From an uncultured Saprospirales bacterium (GTDB taxonomy: Bacteria; Bacteroidota; Bacteroidia; Chitinophagales; Saprospiraceae), in assembly GCA_937864265.1 (NCBI GenBank), contig CALMIR010000142.1:1-64000 (forward strand): DNA of 64,000 bases, in the 5' to 3' direction. The position numbers and the translations under genes are program-made. The notes under the pieces were generated by a model that saw only the letters and a list, made by a program, of their open reading frames with translations, searched no databases and was not told the origin of the DNA. Below are positions 7,481-16,465 of the stretch, one piece after another (within the stretch, counting starts at the first letter, position 1; each line of letters opens with the position of its first letter).

Positions 7481-8628
7481 AAAAGCATCAAAAACACGCC
7501 GCGCTCAGTCGCCCCGCTTATGGCCATTTTCACCGCCAGGAATGGGCCATCATCGGTGCGCCTTGTGGCGAAATACAGCAATTGGCAGGTACGCTTATTC
7601 AGGCACTGAAGGGACAATTTGAACTGGCTTATGTGGACGCCAATCACAATAGTCCAGAGCATGACCCCAAAAACCCCATGACCTGGGGTAGCCGGGTGGC
7701 CTATACGGATCAAATCAGCCACCACCGCTTTGAGCACAAGCTGTCGCTAAATGACTTCCACTACCGCTATTGGTTCAATGAAGTGGATGCGGTGCTGGTC
7801 AATGGCAATCACTTCCCGGCCAAAAAGCAAATCGTTGTTATTGACCCCCGAAAAGAGGACTCGCTGAAGCGCAAACTGGATCGCCTGAACGATGTGGCGT
7901 TCCTGCTGTTGGCCGATGGCGTGGAGGCAGTATATCCCTGGTTGTACGAGGCACTGCCCCCACTAAAAGACCTTCCCCATTTTTCCATCCACCAAAGCGA
8001 GGCGATTATTGCCTTTTTGCAGCAGCAAATACAGGCTGCCATTCCGCCGCTGTATGGCTTGGTGCTGGCTGGCGGTAAAAGTACCCGCATGGGCCAGGAC
8101 AAAGGACTGATTGACTACCACGGCAAACCACAGCGCGATCATTTAAAGGACTTGCTGGCGCCCTTTTGTGCAAAAACCTATATATCCTGTCGGCCTGATC
8201 AGGTCGGCGAGGTAGCGGACCCCTTGCCCGATACCATCGAAGGTCTGGGGCCTATGGGGGCCATGCTTTCTGCGTTTCGCGCCCATCCGGATGTGGCTTG
8301 GCTGGTGCTGGCCTGCGATTTGCCTTTGCTACACAAAAAAAGTATAGAAAATTTGGTCAACAAGCGCAGCCCTTCAAAAGTGGCCAGTGCTTATAAAAGC
8401 CCTACGGACGATTTTCCGGAACCGCTGATTGCCATTTGGGAACCTCGCGCTTATCCCATCTTGCTACAATTTTTGGCGCAAGGCTATTCTTGCCCCCGCA
8501 AAGTGCTCATCAATTCCAATATCGAATTATTGCTGGCAGACCACCCGACCGCGCTGGAAAATGTCAATGATCCCGAGGAAATGGAAAGGGCGATGGAAAA
8601 AATCAAGGAGGGAGCATCGGTAACTTAA
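7477..8628 (+). CDS. mobA: MobA-type molybdenum cofactor guanylyltransferase with degenerate MobB-like N-terminal domain
   Basis: MobA attaches GMP to Mo-molybdopterin to make the guanine-dinucleotide cofactor used by DMSO-reductase-family enzymes. The C-terminal half (about 193-383) carries LAGGKSTRMGQDKG (197-210) and the metal-site ACDLPLL (Asp281). The first ~190 residues look like MobB, the partner GTPase, but the expected P-loop reads IIGAPCGEIQQLAG (25-38) without the GK[ST] lysine. This half is therefore probably structural or a binding platform, not a GTPase. Fused MobA-MobB proteins exist elsewhere; the unusual points here are the order and the lost P-loop. The start overlaps moaC (ATGA). 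Confidence 0.82.
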   Translation: MKKHQKHAALSRPAYGHFHRQEWAIIGAPCGEIQQLAGTLIQALKGQFELAYVDANHNSPEHDPKNPMTWGSRVAYTDQISHHRFEHKLSLNDFHYRYWFNEVDAVLVNGNHFPAKKQIVVIDPRKEDSLKRKLDRLNDVAFLLLADGVEAVYPWLYEALPPLKDLPHFSIHQSEAIIAFLQQQIQAAIPPLYGLVLAGGKSTRMGQDKGLIDYHGKPQRDHLKDLLAPFCAKTYISCRPDQVGEVADPLPDTIEGLGPMGAMLSAFRAHPDVAWLVLACDLPLLHKKSIENLVNKRSPSKVASAYKSPTDDFPEPLIAIWEPRAYPILLQFLAQGYSCPRKVLINSNIELLLADHPTALENVNDPEEMERAMEKIKEGASVT

Positions 8629-8659
8629 TCGCCTTGAGAGTAGTACTTACATAAAACAA

Positions 8660-8698
8660 AAAAGTGCAACTAATTGACAATCAATTAATTGCACTTTT
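8660..8698. terminator. Bidirectional hairpin terminator between mobA and tRNA-Leu
   Basis: An 18-bp stem (8660-8677 with 8681-8698) has one G-T-type mismatch and a CAA loop, with A runs on the left and TTTT on the right. It can end transcription of mobA on the plus strand and of the tRNA on the minus strand. Confidence 0.75.
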
Positions 8699-8704
8699 GA
8701 ATTG

Positions 8705-8788
8705 TGCCCAGAACAGGAGTCGAACCTGCACAGCCGTAAGGCCACTACCACCTCAAAGTAGCGCGTCTACCAATTTCGCCACCTGGGC
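8705..8788 (-). tRNA. tRNA-Leu(GAG)
   Basis: The minus strand folds as an 84-nt class II tRNA. The acceptor stem is GCCCAGG with TCTGGGC and discriminator A, the D-arm contains TTGGTAGAC, and the anticodon stem is CTACT/GGTAG. The loop TTGAGGT has anticodon GAG (8752-8754). A long variable arm typical of Leu and a GGTTCGACTCC T-arm are present. The 3' CCA is not encoded. No integrase or direct repeat marks it as an attachment site. Confidence 0.95.
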
Positions 8789-8918
8789 TGATGATGGTGC
8801 TTTTTTGAAAACCCCGCAAAGATACGCGAATTTACGGTATGCATGCAAGCTTTTTTTCCTTCTTTGACAAATCGTTTGGGAAAAAACTCAGCGGAAAGCA
8901 GGATAAAAAAGGTGTTTT

Positions 8919-9683
8919 TTAGCCGTTATTAAGCGCTGTCGAGCGCAAGCGTTGCAAGAAAGGGGAGGCGAAGATAAAATTTTCCAAAATCTCATTATCG
9001 GTGTTGAGCACTTCGGCTTTATTGCCCTGCCAAGCTATTTTACCATCATACAACAAAATGATATGATCGCCAATTTCCATCACGGAATTCATATCGTGGG
9101 TATTGATGATGGTGGTGATGTCATTTTCGATCGTAATACTCCGAATCAATTCATCAATAACGATGGCTGTTTTTGGATCGAGGCCCGAGTTGGGTTCATC
9201 GCAGAAGAGGTACTTTGGCTTCAGCACAATGGCCCGTGCAATGCCCACCCGCTTTTGCATCCCACCGCTGATCTCGGAGGGGTATTTGCTATTGGCGCCT
9301 TCCAGGCTGACCCGCTCCAGACAGTAATTCACCCGGTCTTTCTTTTCTTTGGCAGTCATATTGGTGAACATATCCAACGGAAAGCGGATATTTTGCTCTA
9401 CCGTCAGGGAATCAAACAAGGCTGAACCCTGAAACAGCATTCCTACCTTCATACGAACCGTGCGCAGATCCTTTTTCTTTAGGTGAGAAAAATCGACTTC
9501 ATCGTACCAAACGGTTCCTTCGTCGGGTTGTATCAAGCCGACCAGGATTTTCAACAACACCGTTTTTCCAGCACCGCTGCGCCCGATGATCAGGTTAGTC
9601 TGCCCCGGTAAAAAAGTGGCAGAAATATCCTTGAGTACTTCTTTATCACCAAAGGATTTGAATATGTTTTCAGCCTTTATCAT
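8919..9683 (-). CDS. mlaF: ABC transporter ATP-binding protein, MlaF-like
   Basis: ATPase of an Mla-type phospholipid transporter that moves lipids between inner and outer membranes. Walker A is GRSGAGKT (34-41). The signature is ISGGMQKR (instead of LSGGQ, as in MlaF) and Walker B with the catalytic Glu is YLFCDEPNSGLD. The 254-residue length is typical. It lies 29 bases downstream of the permease MlaE on the same strand, forming a two-gene unit. The MlaD-type MCE protein and other partners are not in the window. Confidence 0.9.
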   Translation of the reverse strand: MIKAENIFKSFGDKEVLKDISATFLPGQTNLIIGRSGAGKTVLLKILVGLIQPDEGTVWYDEVDFSHLKKKDLRTVRMKVGMLFQGSALFDSLTVEQNIRFPLDMFTNMTAKEKKDRVNYCLERVSLEGANSKYPSEISGGMQKRVGIARAIVLKPKYLFCDEPNSGLDPKTAIVIDELIRSITIENDITTIINTHDMNSVMEIGDHIILLYDGKIAWQGNKAEVLNTDNEILENFIFASPFLQRLRSTALNNG

Positions 9684-9712
9684 CAGATCATTTTCGAATC
9701 AACAATACACGA

Positions 9713-10459
9713 TCAAGTCAATAACAGCGCAATCAAGTAATCAAACAACAAAATCAAAATATCACTGAATACGACGGCGTTGGTACTCGCTTGCCCCAAT
9801 TCGATGCTGCCCCCGCGTACATGATACCCCTGATAGGCAGATACGGAGGTGAGCAAAAAAGAAAACACCAGGGCTTTGACAAACATCATCACCACATTGA
9901 ACTCGACGAAAAAAGAGCGCACCCCTTGCACATACTCCGCATCGGACATAGCACCAGACAAGACCATGGCCAAATAGCCGCCAATGATACTGACAAAAGC
10001 CGCCAATGCCACCAATATGGGGATAACAATCATAGCCGCGATGATCTTGGGCATAATCAGGTAAGCCGCTGTATTGACCCCCATGATCTCCATGGCATCG
10101 ATATGCTCTTTCTGGCGCATCCCACCGATCTCAGCCGCAATATTCGACCCTACCTTGCCCGCCAATACCAGACAAGTAATGGTAGGGGCCAATTCTATGA
10201 TGGTAGAATCACGTACAATATAGCCGATATAGTAGATGGGCACCAAGGTACCCGTCACCTGATAGGAAAACTGAACGGCCGTCACGGCTCCAATAAAAAT
10301 GGCAATAAGGGCAACGATCACTAAAGAGCCTACACCAATATCATTCATTTGGCGCATGGTCTCCCGGTAGTACATGTTGAAGCTCTCAGGACGCGATAGC
10401 GCTGTTCTCAGCATGATGACGTAACGCCCAAAATGATATAGAAAATTTTTAAAAAACAT
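9713..10459 (-). CDS. mlaE: ABC transporter permease, MlaE-like
   Basis: Inner-membrane permease of the MlaE/YrbE family that pairs with the downstream MlaF ATPase for phospholipid transport. It is about 248 residues if started at the ATG at 10457-10459 (MFFKNFLYHFGRY); an upstream in-frame ATG at 10516 adds 19 unlikely residues. Family hallmarks are VQFSYQVTG, the ELAPTITCLVLAGKVGSNIAAEIGGMR region (quoted here in part) and the following DAMEIMGVN coupling loop. Five or so hydrophobic segments are evident. mlaE precedes mlaF, the usual Bacteroidota order. Confidence 0.9.
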   Translation of the reverse strand: MFFKNFLYHFGRYVIMLRTALSRPESFNMYYRETMRQMNDIGVGSLVIVALIAIFIGAVTAVQFSYQVTGTLVPIYYIGYIVRDSTIIELAPTITCLVLAGKVGSNIAAEIGGMRQKEHIDAMEIMGVNTAAYLIMPKIIAAMIVIPILVALAAFVSIIGGYLAMVLSGAMSDAEYVQGVRSFFVEFNVVMMFVKALVFSFLLTSVSAYQGYHVRGGSIELGQASTNAVVFSDILILLFDYLIALLLT

Positions 10460-10676
10460 ATTTTCGCGGTGCCTGTTACAAAGCACATAAGCTATAAAAG
10501 GCCAAACTTTGATCAAAAGTTGAATGCGATCGCAAAATTAGTGGTTTTTTTGCCATAGCAGGTATTTTTTACCAAATAGTTGGCAGATGCCCCACGCTAA
10601 CGGACTTCTAAAAGGCAAGATTCCGCGTCAAGTGGGAGTCGGGCCAAGGCATTCAACATCAAAAACTATTTCACCC

Positions 10677-11372
10677 ATGCAAAAAAATATCCTCATCACA
10701 GGAGCCAGCCGGGGAATAGGCCATGACCTGGCTAAAATATTGAGTGACCAAGGACACCGGGTGCTCGCCATTTCGCGCAACAGCGAGCTGTTGACCCAGT
10801 TGCAACAAAGCTGCTCTGGATTCGTGGATTGCTTGGCCACCGATCTGAGTCGCCCGGAAGCGATCGAACTAATCCTGGAAAAAGTAAGTCTCTTTGGTCA
10901 CCTGGATTTGGTCGTGAATAATGCCGGGTATTTGTACAAGGAGCAATTTGAGAACATCCCAGATGAACGCTGGCAATACTTGTTTGAAGTCAATGTATTT
11001 GGACCGGTAAGGCTGCTGAGGGGCTTATTGCCCTATTTGGAAAAAAGCACTCAGGCACATGTCGTCAACATCAGCAGTATGGGGGGATTTCAGGGCAGCA
11101 GCAAATTTCCGGGCTTATCCGCGTACAGTGCATCCAAAGCTGCACTGGCCAACCTGACAGAATGCCTGGCCGAAGAATGGAAAAACAAGGGCATTGCCGT
11201 GAATTGCCTGGCATTGGGCGCGGTTCAGACAGCAATGCTGGCAGAAGCCTTTCCCGGTTACCAAGCCCCTGTGGATAGCCCAACTATGGCTCAATATATC
11301 GCCGACTTTGCGCTGGAAGGGCATCGGCTTTTCAATGGGAAAATTTTGCCGGTATCGGTTTCTACGCCCTGA
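10677..11372 (+). CDS. Short-chain dehydrogenase/reductase (SDR)
   Basis: Classical NAD(P)-dependent oxidoreductase, 231 residues from the ATG at 10677. The cofactor loop is TGASRGIG (8-15), the NNAG motif is at 81-84, and the catalytic residues are Ser133/134 (NISSMGG), Tyr150 and Lys154 (YSASK). The substrate is unknown. It stands alone, divergent from mlaE. An upstream in-frame ATG at 10587 precedes the Rossmann fold by too much sequence to be likely. Confidence 0.9.
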   Translation: MQKNILITGASRGIGHDLAKILSDQGHRVLAISRNSELLTQLQQSCSGFVDCLATDLSRPEAIELILEKVSLFGHLDLVVNNAGYLYKEQFENIPDERWQYLFEVNVFGPVRLLRGLLPYLEKSTQAHVVNISSMGGFQGSSKFPGLSAYSASKAALANLTECLAEEWKNKGIAVNCLALGAVQTAMLAEAFPGYQAPVDSPTMAQYIADFALEGHRLFNGKILPVSVSTP

Positions 11373-11452
11373 GCTTTCGGAGCAGCGACGCCGCCCCATT
11401 TCCCGAAAGCGGGGTAAAAATTCCGGGGAAGGATAAAATCCTGTATTTAGCC

Positions 11453-12532
11453 CTAGCGCTCCATGTCCTTTTCAATTTCCCTGATCTGTCGCTGGTAGGC
11501 GAATAGGCGGCGAAAAGCATCAGCTACCTCACGTGTAGGTAAATAGGCAACGCCTTGTCGGTGGTTTGCCGTAGCGATCTGGTAGATGAGGTGCCATTGA
11601 GCGGCGATGTCGCGCAGGGCGCTCCAGTAGCTGCCTTTTTCGGCATCGTAGATATGGGTTGGCTCAGAACAGATGCCATTGATTTCAATGATCTGGATGT
11701 TTTCTCCGGTATAGAGGTCGTCAAAAGACTGGCATTTTATATCAAAACGCCCATAATAAAAGCCCGGAATTTCTTTGCTAATTTGGTCGAATGTAGCAAT
11801 AATGCGCCTGTCTATGCGCTCGCTGCTGTTGATGAAGCGCGTGCCTTTGGAGTGGTTGCCGATCACGCCAAGCGGAACTTTTTCACTGATACCTGGTACG
11901 TAATCCATTAAGTGTGCATGGGTTTTTAATAAGCGCGGCAACTGTAGGATGGTTCGGTCTTTTTGCCCAATCAGTTGTTCGACGGTGTGATGCCCATCGC
12001 CAGTGACGGAGAGGAATTCTTTGGTGGTGAGGGAGGAAACGGTGCCAATCTCCTGGCCGGGCAGGCGGTGGTAAAACACCCCGATTTCACAAGGCAAGGT
12101 GATGAATTCCTGTAGGATAAAAGTAAAAGGGTAGCGCAATAGGAATAGCTCTAGCTCTGCTGCGGTTGCTATTTTTTGAACCAACAAGCCCCGGAAACCA
12201 ATATCGGGTTTGGCGATGAGAGGAAAGACGATTGAAGCTTCTTGCAGGCGATTTAATATCGACATAAAGTCCTCCCCTGGTTGAGCGAGTATGGCGTTGG
12301 GGCGATATCGGAGTGGCGTTGTCAGGATGGTATCGTATTTTGATTCCAAACCCAGGCCACCCGTATAAATGCCGGGATTGGCTGCTGTAAAATAGCAGAT
12401 ATGCCTGGCCTTTAGCATCAGCCACAAAAAATAGGGCACCAATGGGTAGTAGAAAGCGCCCGAAGGCCAGTACTCCCAATTCAGCCATTTGATCACATAC
12501 GGCGTTTGCCTAACGCGAGACCACCACTTCAC
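11453..12532 (-). CDS. ATP-grasp-fold protein of unknown function
   Basis: A 359-residue protein with features of an ATP-grasp ligase. A central FPLIAKPDIGFRG segment gives the ATP-binding lysine strand, ILQEFI the hinge, YYGRFDIKCQ a metal-ligand strand, and IIEINGICSEPTHIYD the terminal acidic/Asn motif (ExN). The N-terminal WPSGAFYYPLVPYFLWLMLK region contains a hydrophobic patch that could touch the membrane. ATP-grasp enzymes join a carboxylate to an amine or thiol, but the substrates here are unknown. Its start overlaps the NRDE gene by 23 bases, so the two are probably co-expressed. No peptide precursor lies next to it. Confidence 0.72.
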   Translation of the reverse strand: MKWWSRVRQTPYVIKWLNWEYWPSGAFYYPLVPYFLWLMLKARHICYFTAANPGIYTGGLGLESKYDTILTTPLRYRPNAILAQPGEDFMSILNRLQEASIVFPLIAKPDIGFRGLLVQKIATAAELELFLLRYPFTFILQEFITLPCEIGVFYHRLPGQEIGTVSSLTTKEFLSVTGDGHHTVEQLIGQKDRTILQLPRLLKTHAHLMDYVPGISEKVPLGVIGNHSKGTRFINSSERIDRRIIATFDQISKEIPGFYYGRFDIKCQSFDDLYTGENIQIIEINGICSEPTHIYDAEKGSYWSALRDIAAQWHLIYQIATANHRQGVAYLPTREVADAFRRLFAYQRQIREIEKDMER

Positions 12533-13238
12533 CTTTGAATCTGATTTTGGATTGGCGGGCTTGTTCCCGCAACAAATCCAGGTACAAGAGGTCTATTTCT
12601 CCATTCGTGCGCACCACGCTGCTGATACTGACTGTTCTGACCCTTTCGCGGGTCATAATGATATCGTTGCGGGGGTCGCCGTCGCCAGCGGTTTGGTGAA
12701 AATCCAGGATGGATTGCCGGTTGAAGTCGTGCTGGTTTTTTTGCCAACTTTCAAACCACTGTTCGCGTTTGAGCTGAATTTCTCGGTCGTATAAGGTCGC
12801 TGAAGACCAAATGTATCGCCCATTGGGATCGAAAAGCCGCACATGCCTTTTTTCTCCATCCCAGCGGCATTCCATGAGCTGGCCTTTTTCGCAAATGATC
12901 ATGGTGAAAGGCTCCATGCCGGTGAATTCGTACTCTCGAAAAAAATCATCCGCATCGGAATGGCCAAAAAAATCGAGCACCATCAATCCTCGGCTGCGGC
13001 GGTATTCCGGCAGGCGAGCATGTCGTTCGAAGGCGCCATTGAGCAAGCAGACCAACCGATCCGTATTGGAAACAGCTATCCAGGTACCGCCCGCTGCTGT
13101 ATCTCTTGGAAAAGTCAGCTGCTGGTCAAAGCGCTTTTCAGTCGTCAGTTGCTGCGGAGAGCGCTCAGGGGCTTCGTCCCTGTTAGATGTCAGAATATAG
13201 TTACCCGACCCATTGGGTATATAGGTTACCGTACACAT
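12510..13238 (-). CDS. NRDE/TANGO2-family protein
   Basis: A 242-residue protein that begins MCTVTY and carries the family-defining SNRDE motif near residue 18. TANGO2-family proteins have an Ntn-hydrolase-like N terminus with Cys2 as the possible nucleophile and are linked to haem or lipid handling in eukaryotes. Their bacterial role is unsettled. A late CxxVRTNGEIDLLYL segment is also typical. It is the first gene of a pair with the ATP-grasp protein, whose start it overlaps by 23 bases. Confidence 0.85.
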   Translation of the reverse strand: MCTVTYIPNGSGNYILTSNRDEAPERSPQQLTTEKRFDQQLTFPRDTAAGGTWIAVSNTDRLVCLLNGAFERHARLPEYRRSRGLMVLDFFGHSDADDFFREYEFTGMEPFTMIICEKGQLMECRWDGEKRHVRLFDPNGRYIWSSATLYDREIQLKREQWFESWQKNQHDFNRQSILDFHQTAGDGDPRNDIIMTRERVRTVSISSVVRTNGEIDLLYLDLLREQARQSKIRFKGEVVVSR

Positions 13239-13353
13239 TTACCTGTAAACTTTTTGACATTTGATATAGGCTGTGCTGCTGCAAAACTATGGAAGCTCAC
13301 CCAGTCACAAAATAGGATCAACTGCCTTGATGTAAATCAGTGAAAAATAACAT

Positions 13354-14031
13354 TCATTCGTAATATGCAATTACTTGACTTTTCGACTTTCTGGTTAAAT
13401 CGGGTATGCTGGCTTCATCGGCAGGATAACCTACCGGTATCAATAGGAAAGGGCGTTCATTTTCCGGTCTGTTGAGTATTTCCTGTAAAAAATTCATGGG
13501 GCTGGGTGTATGGGTTAGGGCTACGAGTCCGGCGTTGTGAATGGCGGCCAGCAGCATGCCGGTAGCCAGTCCGACGGATTCGGATACATAGTAATTTTTG
13601 CTTTTCTCCCCTTTAGAGTCCAGATCGTAGGCTTTTTTGAAAACGATGATCAGATAAGGTGCCATCTCCAGAAAAGGCTTGTGCCAATCGGTGCCAAATA
13701 TGGCCAGATCTTGCAGCCATTCTTCTGACATGCGGCCATTATAATTGAGGTATTCTTCTTTTTCAGCGGCCTCCCGGATCTTTTTTTTGAGGTCGGTATC
13801 TGAAACGAGGCAGAAAGTCCAGGGTTGCTTGTGGGCTCCGGATGGCGCAGTAGAAGCCGTCATGATGATGTTTTCGATCACTTCTTTGGGGACAGGTTTA
13901 TCGGAAAATTCCCGAACTGTGCGGCGTTTGTCCATAAACTGAAAAAATTCCCGACTCCTGTTCAGCATCTCTGCTTTGGTGAAGCGTATGCCTTTATAAG
14001 GGATGAACTTTTGTTCTTGCTCCTTGGTCAT
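13354..14031 (-). CDS. Iodotyrosine-deiodinase-like flavoprotein (nitroreductase superfamily)
   Basis: FMN enzyme of the nitroreductase fold. From the ATG at 14029-14031 it is 225 residues. The N-terminal RRTVREFSD gives the FMN-phosphate contacts, and APSGAHKQPWTF closely follows the animal iodotyrosine deiodinase pattern. The three residues that close the active-site lid over the zwitterion of halotyrosine in IYD appear conserved: Glu93, Tyr97 (EYLNY) and Lys118 (DWHKPFL). The later LLAAIHNAGLVALTHTP and PVGYPA segments also match IYD. I infer reductive dehalogenation of halotyrosines or a related substrate. It is flanked by a TlpA-like lipoprotein with no obvious link. Confidence 0.82.
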   Translation of the reverse strand: MTKEQEQKFIPYKGIRFTKAEMLNRSREFFQFMDKRRTVREFSDKPVPKEVIENIIMTASTAPSGAHKQPWTFCLVSDTDLKKKIREAAEKEEYLNYNGRMSEEWLQDLAIFGTDWHKPFLEMAPYLIIVFKKAYDLDSKGEKSKNYYVSESVGLATGMLLAAIHNAGLVALTHTPSPMNFLQEILNRPENERPFLLIPVGYPADEASIPDLTRKSKSQVIAYYE

Positions 14032-14133
14032 TGCTGCAATTTGAATAAAATCAGGCTGCAAAGCTACTGCAAATTGCAAACATTATTTCAGGAATTATAA
14101 TGGAGGTGTCAAGCTGGCGATGATTCAGGTAGA

Positions 14134-15306
14134 TTATTTTTCCATGTAGTGATCCACAAACTCTACCAAATCCTGGCCGTGTAGGTTTTTGGCGATGACC
14201 TTACCCCTTGCATCCAGCAAGAAATTAGCCGGAATGGTTTGTATGCGCAAGGTTGCTAACAAGGGGGCATCATCGCCTTGTAAATGGGAGGCGTGCAGCC
14301 ACCGATCGGCACCATCTGTTTCTAGGGCTTTTTTCCAAGCTTTTTCACTGGCATCTAGGGCATAGCCTACAATTTCAAAGCCTTTTTCGTGGTGTTTTTC
14401 CCATAGAGGGAGCAAAACAGCCCGGTTCTCCCGGCGGCAGGGAGCGCACCAAGATGCCCAAATATCCAGCAAAGTCAGGCGTTTGTTTGCTATGACCGCA
14501 TGCAAAGTCACGGTGTCTCCGGCCAACATCGGCAACGCAGCATCTGGCAACTGATCGTTTATTAAAATGGGCAATTGTTCCCGACTGGCTTTTTCACAAA
14601 GCTGACCCACCCAGGGATGCTCCCCTTGAATGCTTTGCCATTTTTGGCATTGGGCAAACAAAAATTCTGGTATGCGCTCGTAATCATTCACCGGGCTTAT
14701 CCAGCGAACGGCCAACAGCGCAGCCAGCAGTTCATCGGTTTGTTGGGCAAAGTCCATCATGGGTTGTTGGAAGCTCAACAGGGCGGCCTCTTCTTCTAAT
14801 AGTTGGGTCTCGTCGTGTTCCGTTGTAGGTTTTAATCGCTGAAACGCGGCTAACCGAATAGCTCTTAGCCGGAGCAAGGCAGCATTGCCCGATGACGGAT
14901 TTTCAATCGAGAAACTGCTTTGGAATTGGGCAATGGAAGCTTCGACCTGAAGCCGATCTCCGTTTTTCCAGATAATAGGAAAGTAATTGGCTGCCATTGG
15001 GTTTTCGTTTTCCAATTTATTGGCAAATCGAGTACCGTGTGGCTGCACGACCAGTTCTAACAATACCGGGTCGGGCGCATTGGGCAGTTCTTCAAAAACA
15101 AAGCTTCCATCTGCATTTATGCTTGCCGAATCGATGACTTGCCCGACAAAGCTGGTTGCTATTTCGTCCAAATGACGCGGCTGGATCAAATAAACCTGAG
15201 GAGCCCAGCCCTCGTCCAGTTGCAATTTTCCAGATAGCGGCGCTTGTCCGGTGCAATTGGTCGATAGCAGCAGGAGGACAACAGAAAAATAGCTGAGCCA
15301 TTTCAT
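14134..15306 (-). CDS. TlpA-like thioredoxin-fold lipoprotein/periplasmic oxidoreductase
   Basis: From the ATG at 15304-15306 the protein begins MKWLSYFSVVLLLLSTNC, a signal sequence with a weak lipobox ending in Cys, so it is probably exported and perhaps lipidated. The middle region (about 20-250) is a DUF4369-like/poorly conserved domain. The C-terminal region has a TlpA/ResA thioredoxin fold with the redox centre WCAPC at 286-290 and an IPANFLLDARGKV cis-Pro segment. It is likely to reduce or isomerise disulfides in the periplasm. Such proteins are numerous in Bacteroidota and the specific substrate is unknown. Confidence 0.82.
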   Translation of the reverse strand: MKWLSYFSVVLLLLSTNCTGQAPLSGKLQLDEGWAPQVYLIQPRHLDEIATSFVGQVIDSASINADGSFVFEELPNAPDPVLLELVVQPHGTRFANKLENENPMAANYFPIIWKNGDRLQVEASIAQFQSSFSIENPSSGNAALLRLRAIRLAAFQRLKPTTEHDETQLLEEEAALLSFQQPMMDFAQQTDELLAALLAVRWISPVNDYERIPEFLFAQCQKWQSIQGEHPWVGQLCEKASREQLPILINDQLPDAALPMLAGDTVTLHAVIANKRLTLLDIWASWCAPCRRENRAVLLPLWEKHHEKGFEIVGYALDASEKAWKKALETDGADRWLHASHLQGDDAPLLATLRIQTIPANFLLDARGKVIAKNLHGQDLVEFVDHYMEK

Positions 15307-15359
15307 AGGCCATGTATTCGACATGAGAGGGGGCATTCTTGAATTATTGAGATTTAGTT

Positions 15360-16319
<960 letters not shown>

Positions 16320-16465
16320 TGCTTTATTTTTTTGTTGTTTCTCAAATCAATGGATCAAAACTGTTGGCGCTTTTGAAACCCATTTTACTTGAGACAAAGT
16401 TGGGGTACAAACGGCAAAGGTACACGACCTCAATCCAATGATAAATGACCAATTTCAAAGATACG

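Noticed and set aside
8629-8918. Mobile-element attachment site at tRNA-Leu
   Set aside because: No integrase and no repeated tRNA 3' end is seen in the window.
9791-10324. 177-codon plus-strand open frame
   Set aside because: It is antisense to mlaE, with a His/Asn/Gly-rich composition typical of reversed membrane-protein codons.
11453-12532. ATP-grasp gene as the macrocyclase for the GG-leader peptide
   Set aside because: The genes are 34 kb apart on separate units, and the core lacks the Lys, Ser or Thr residues that graspetide ligases join to acids.
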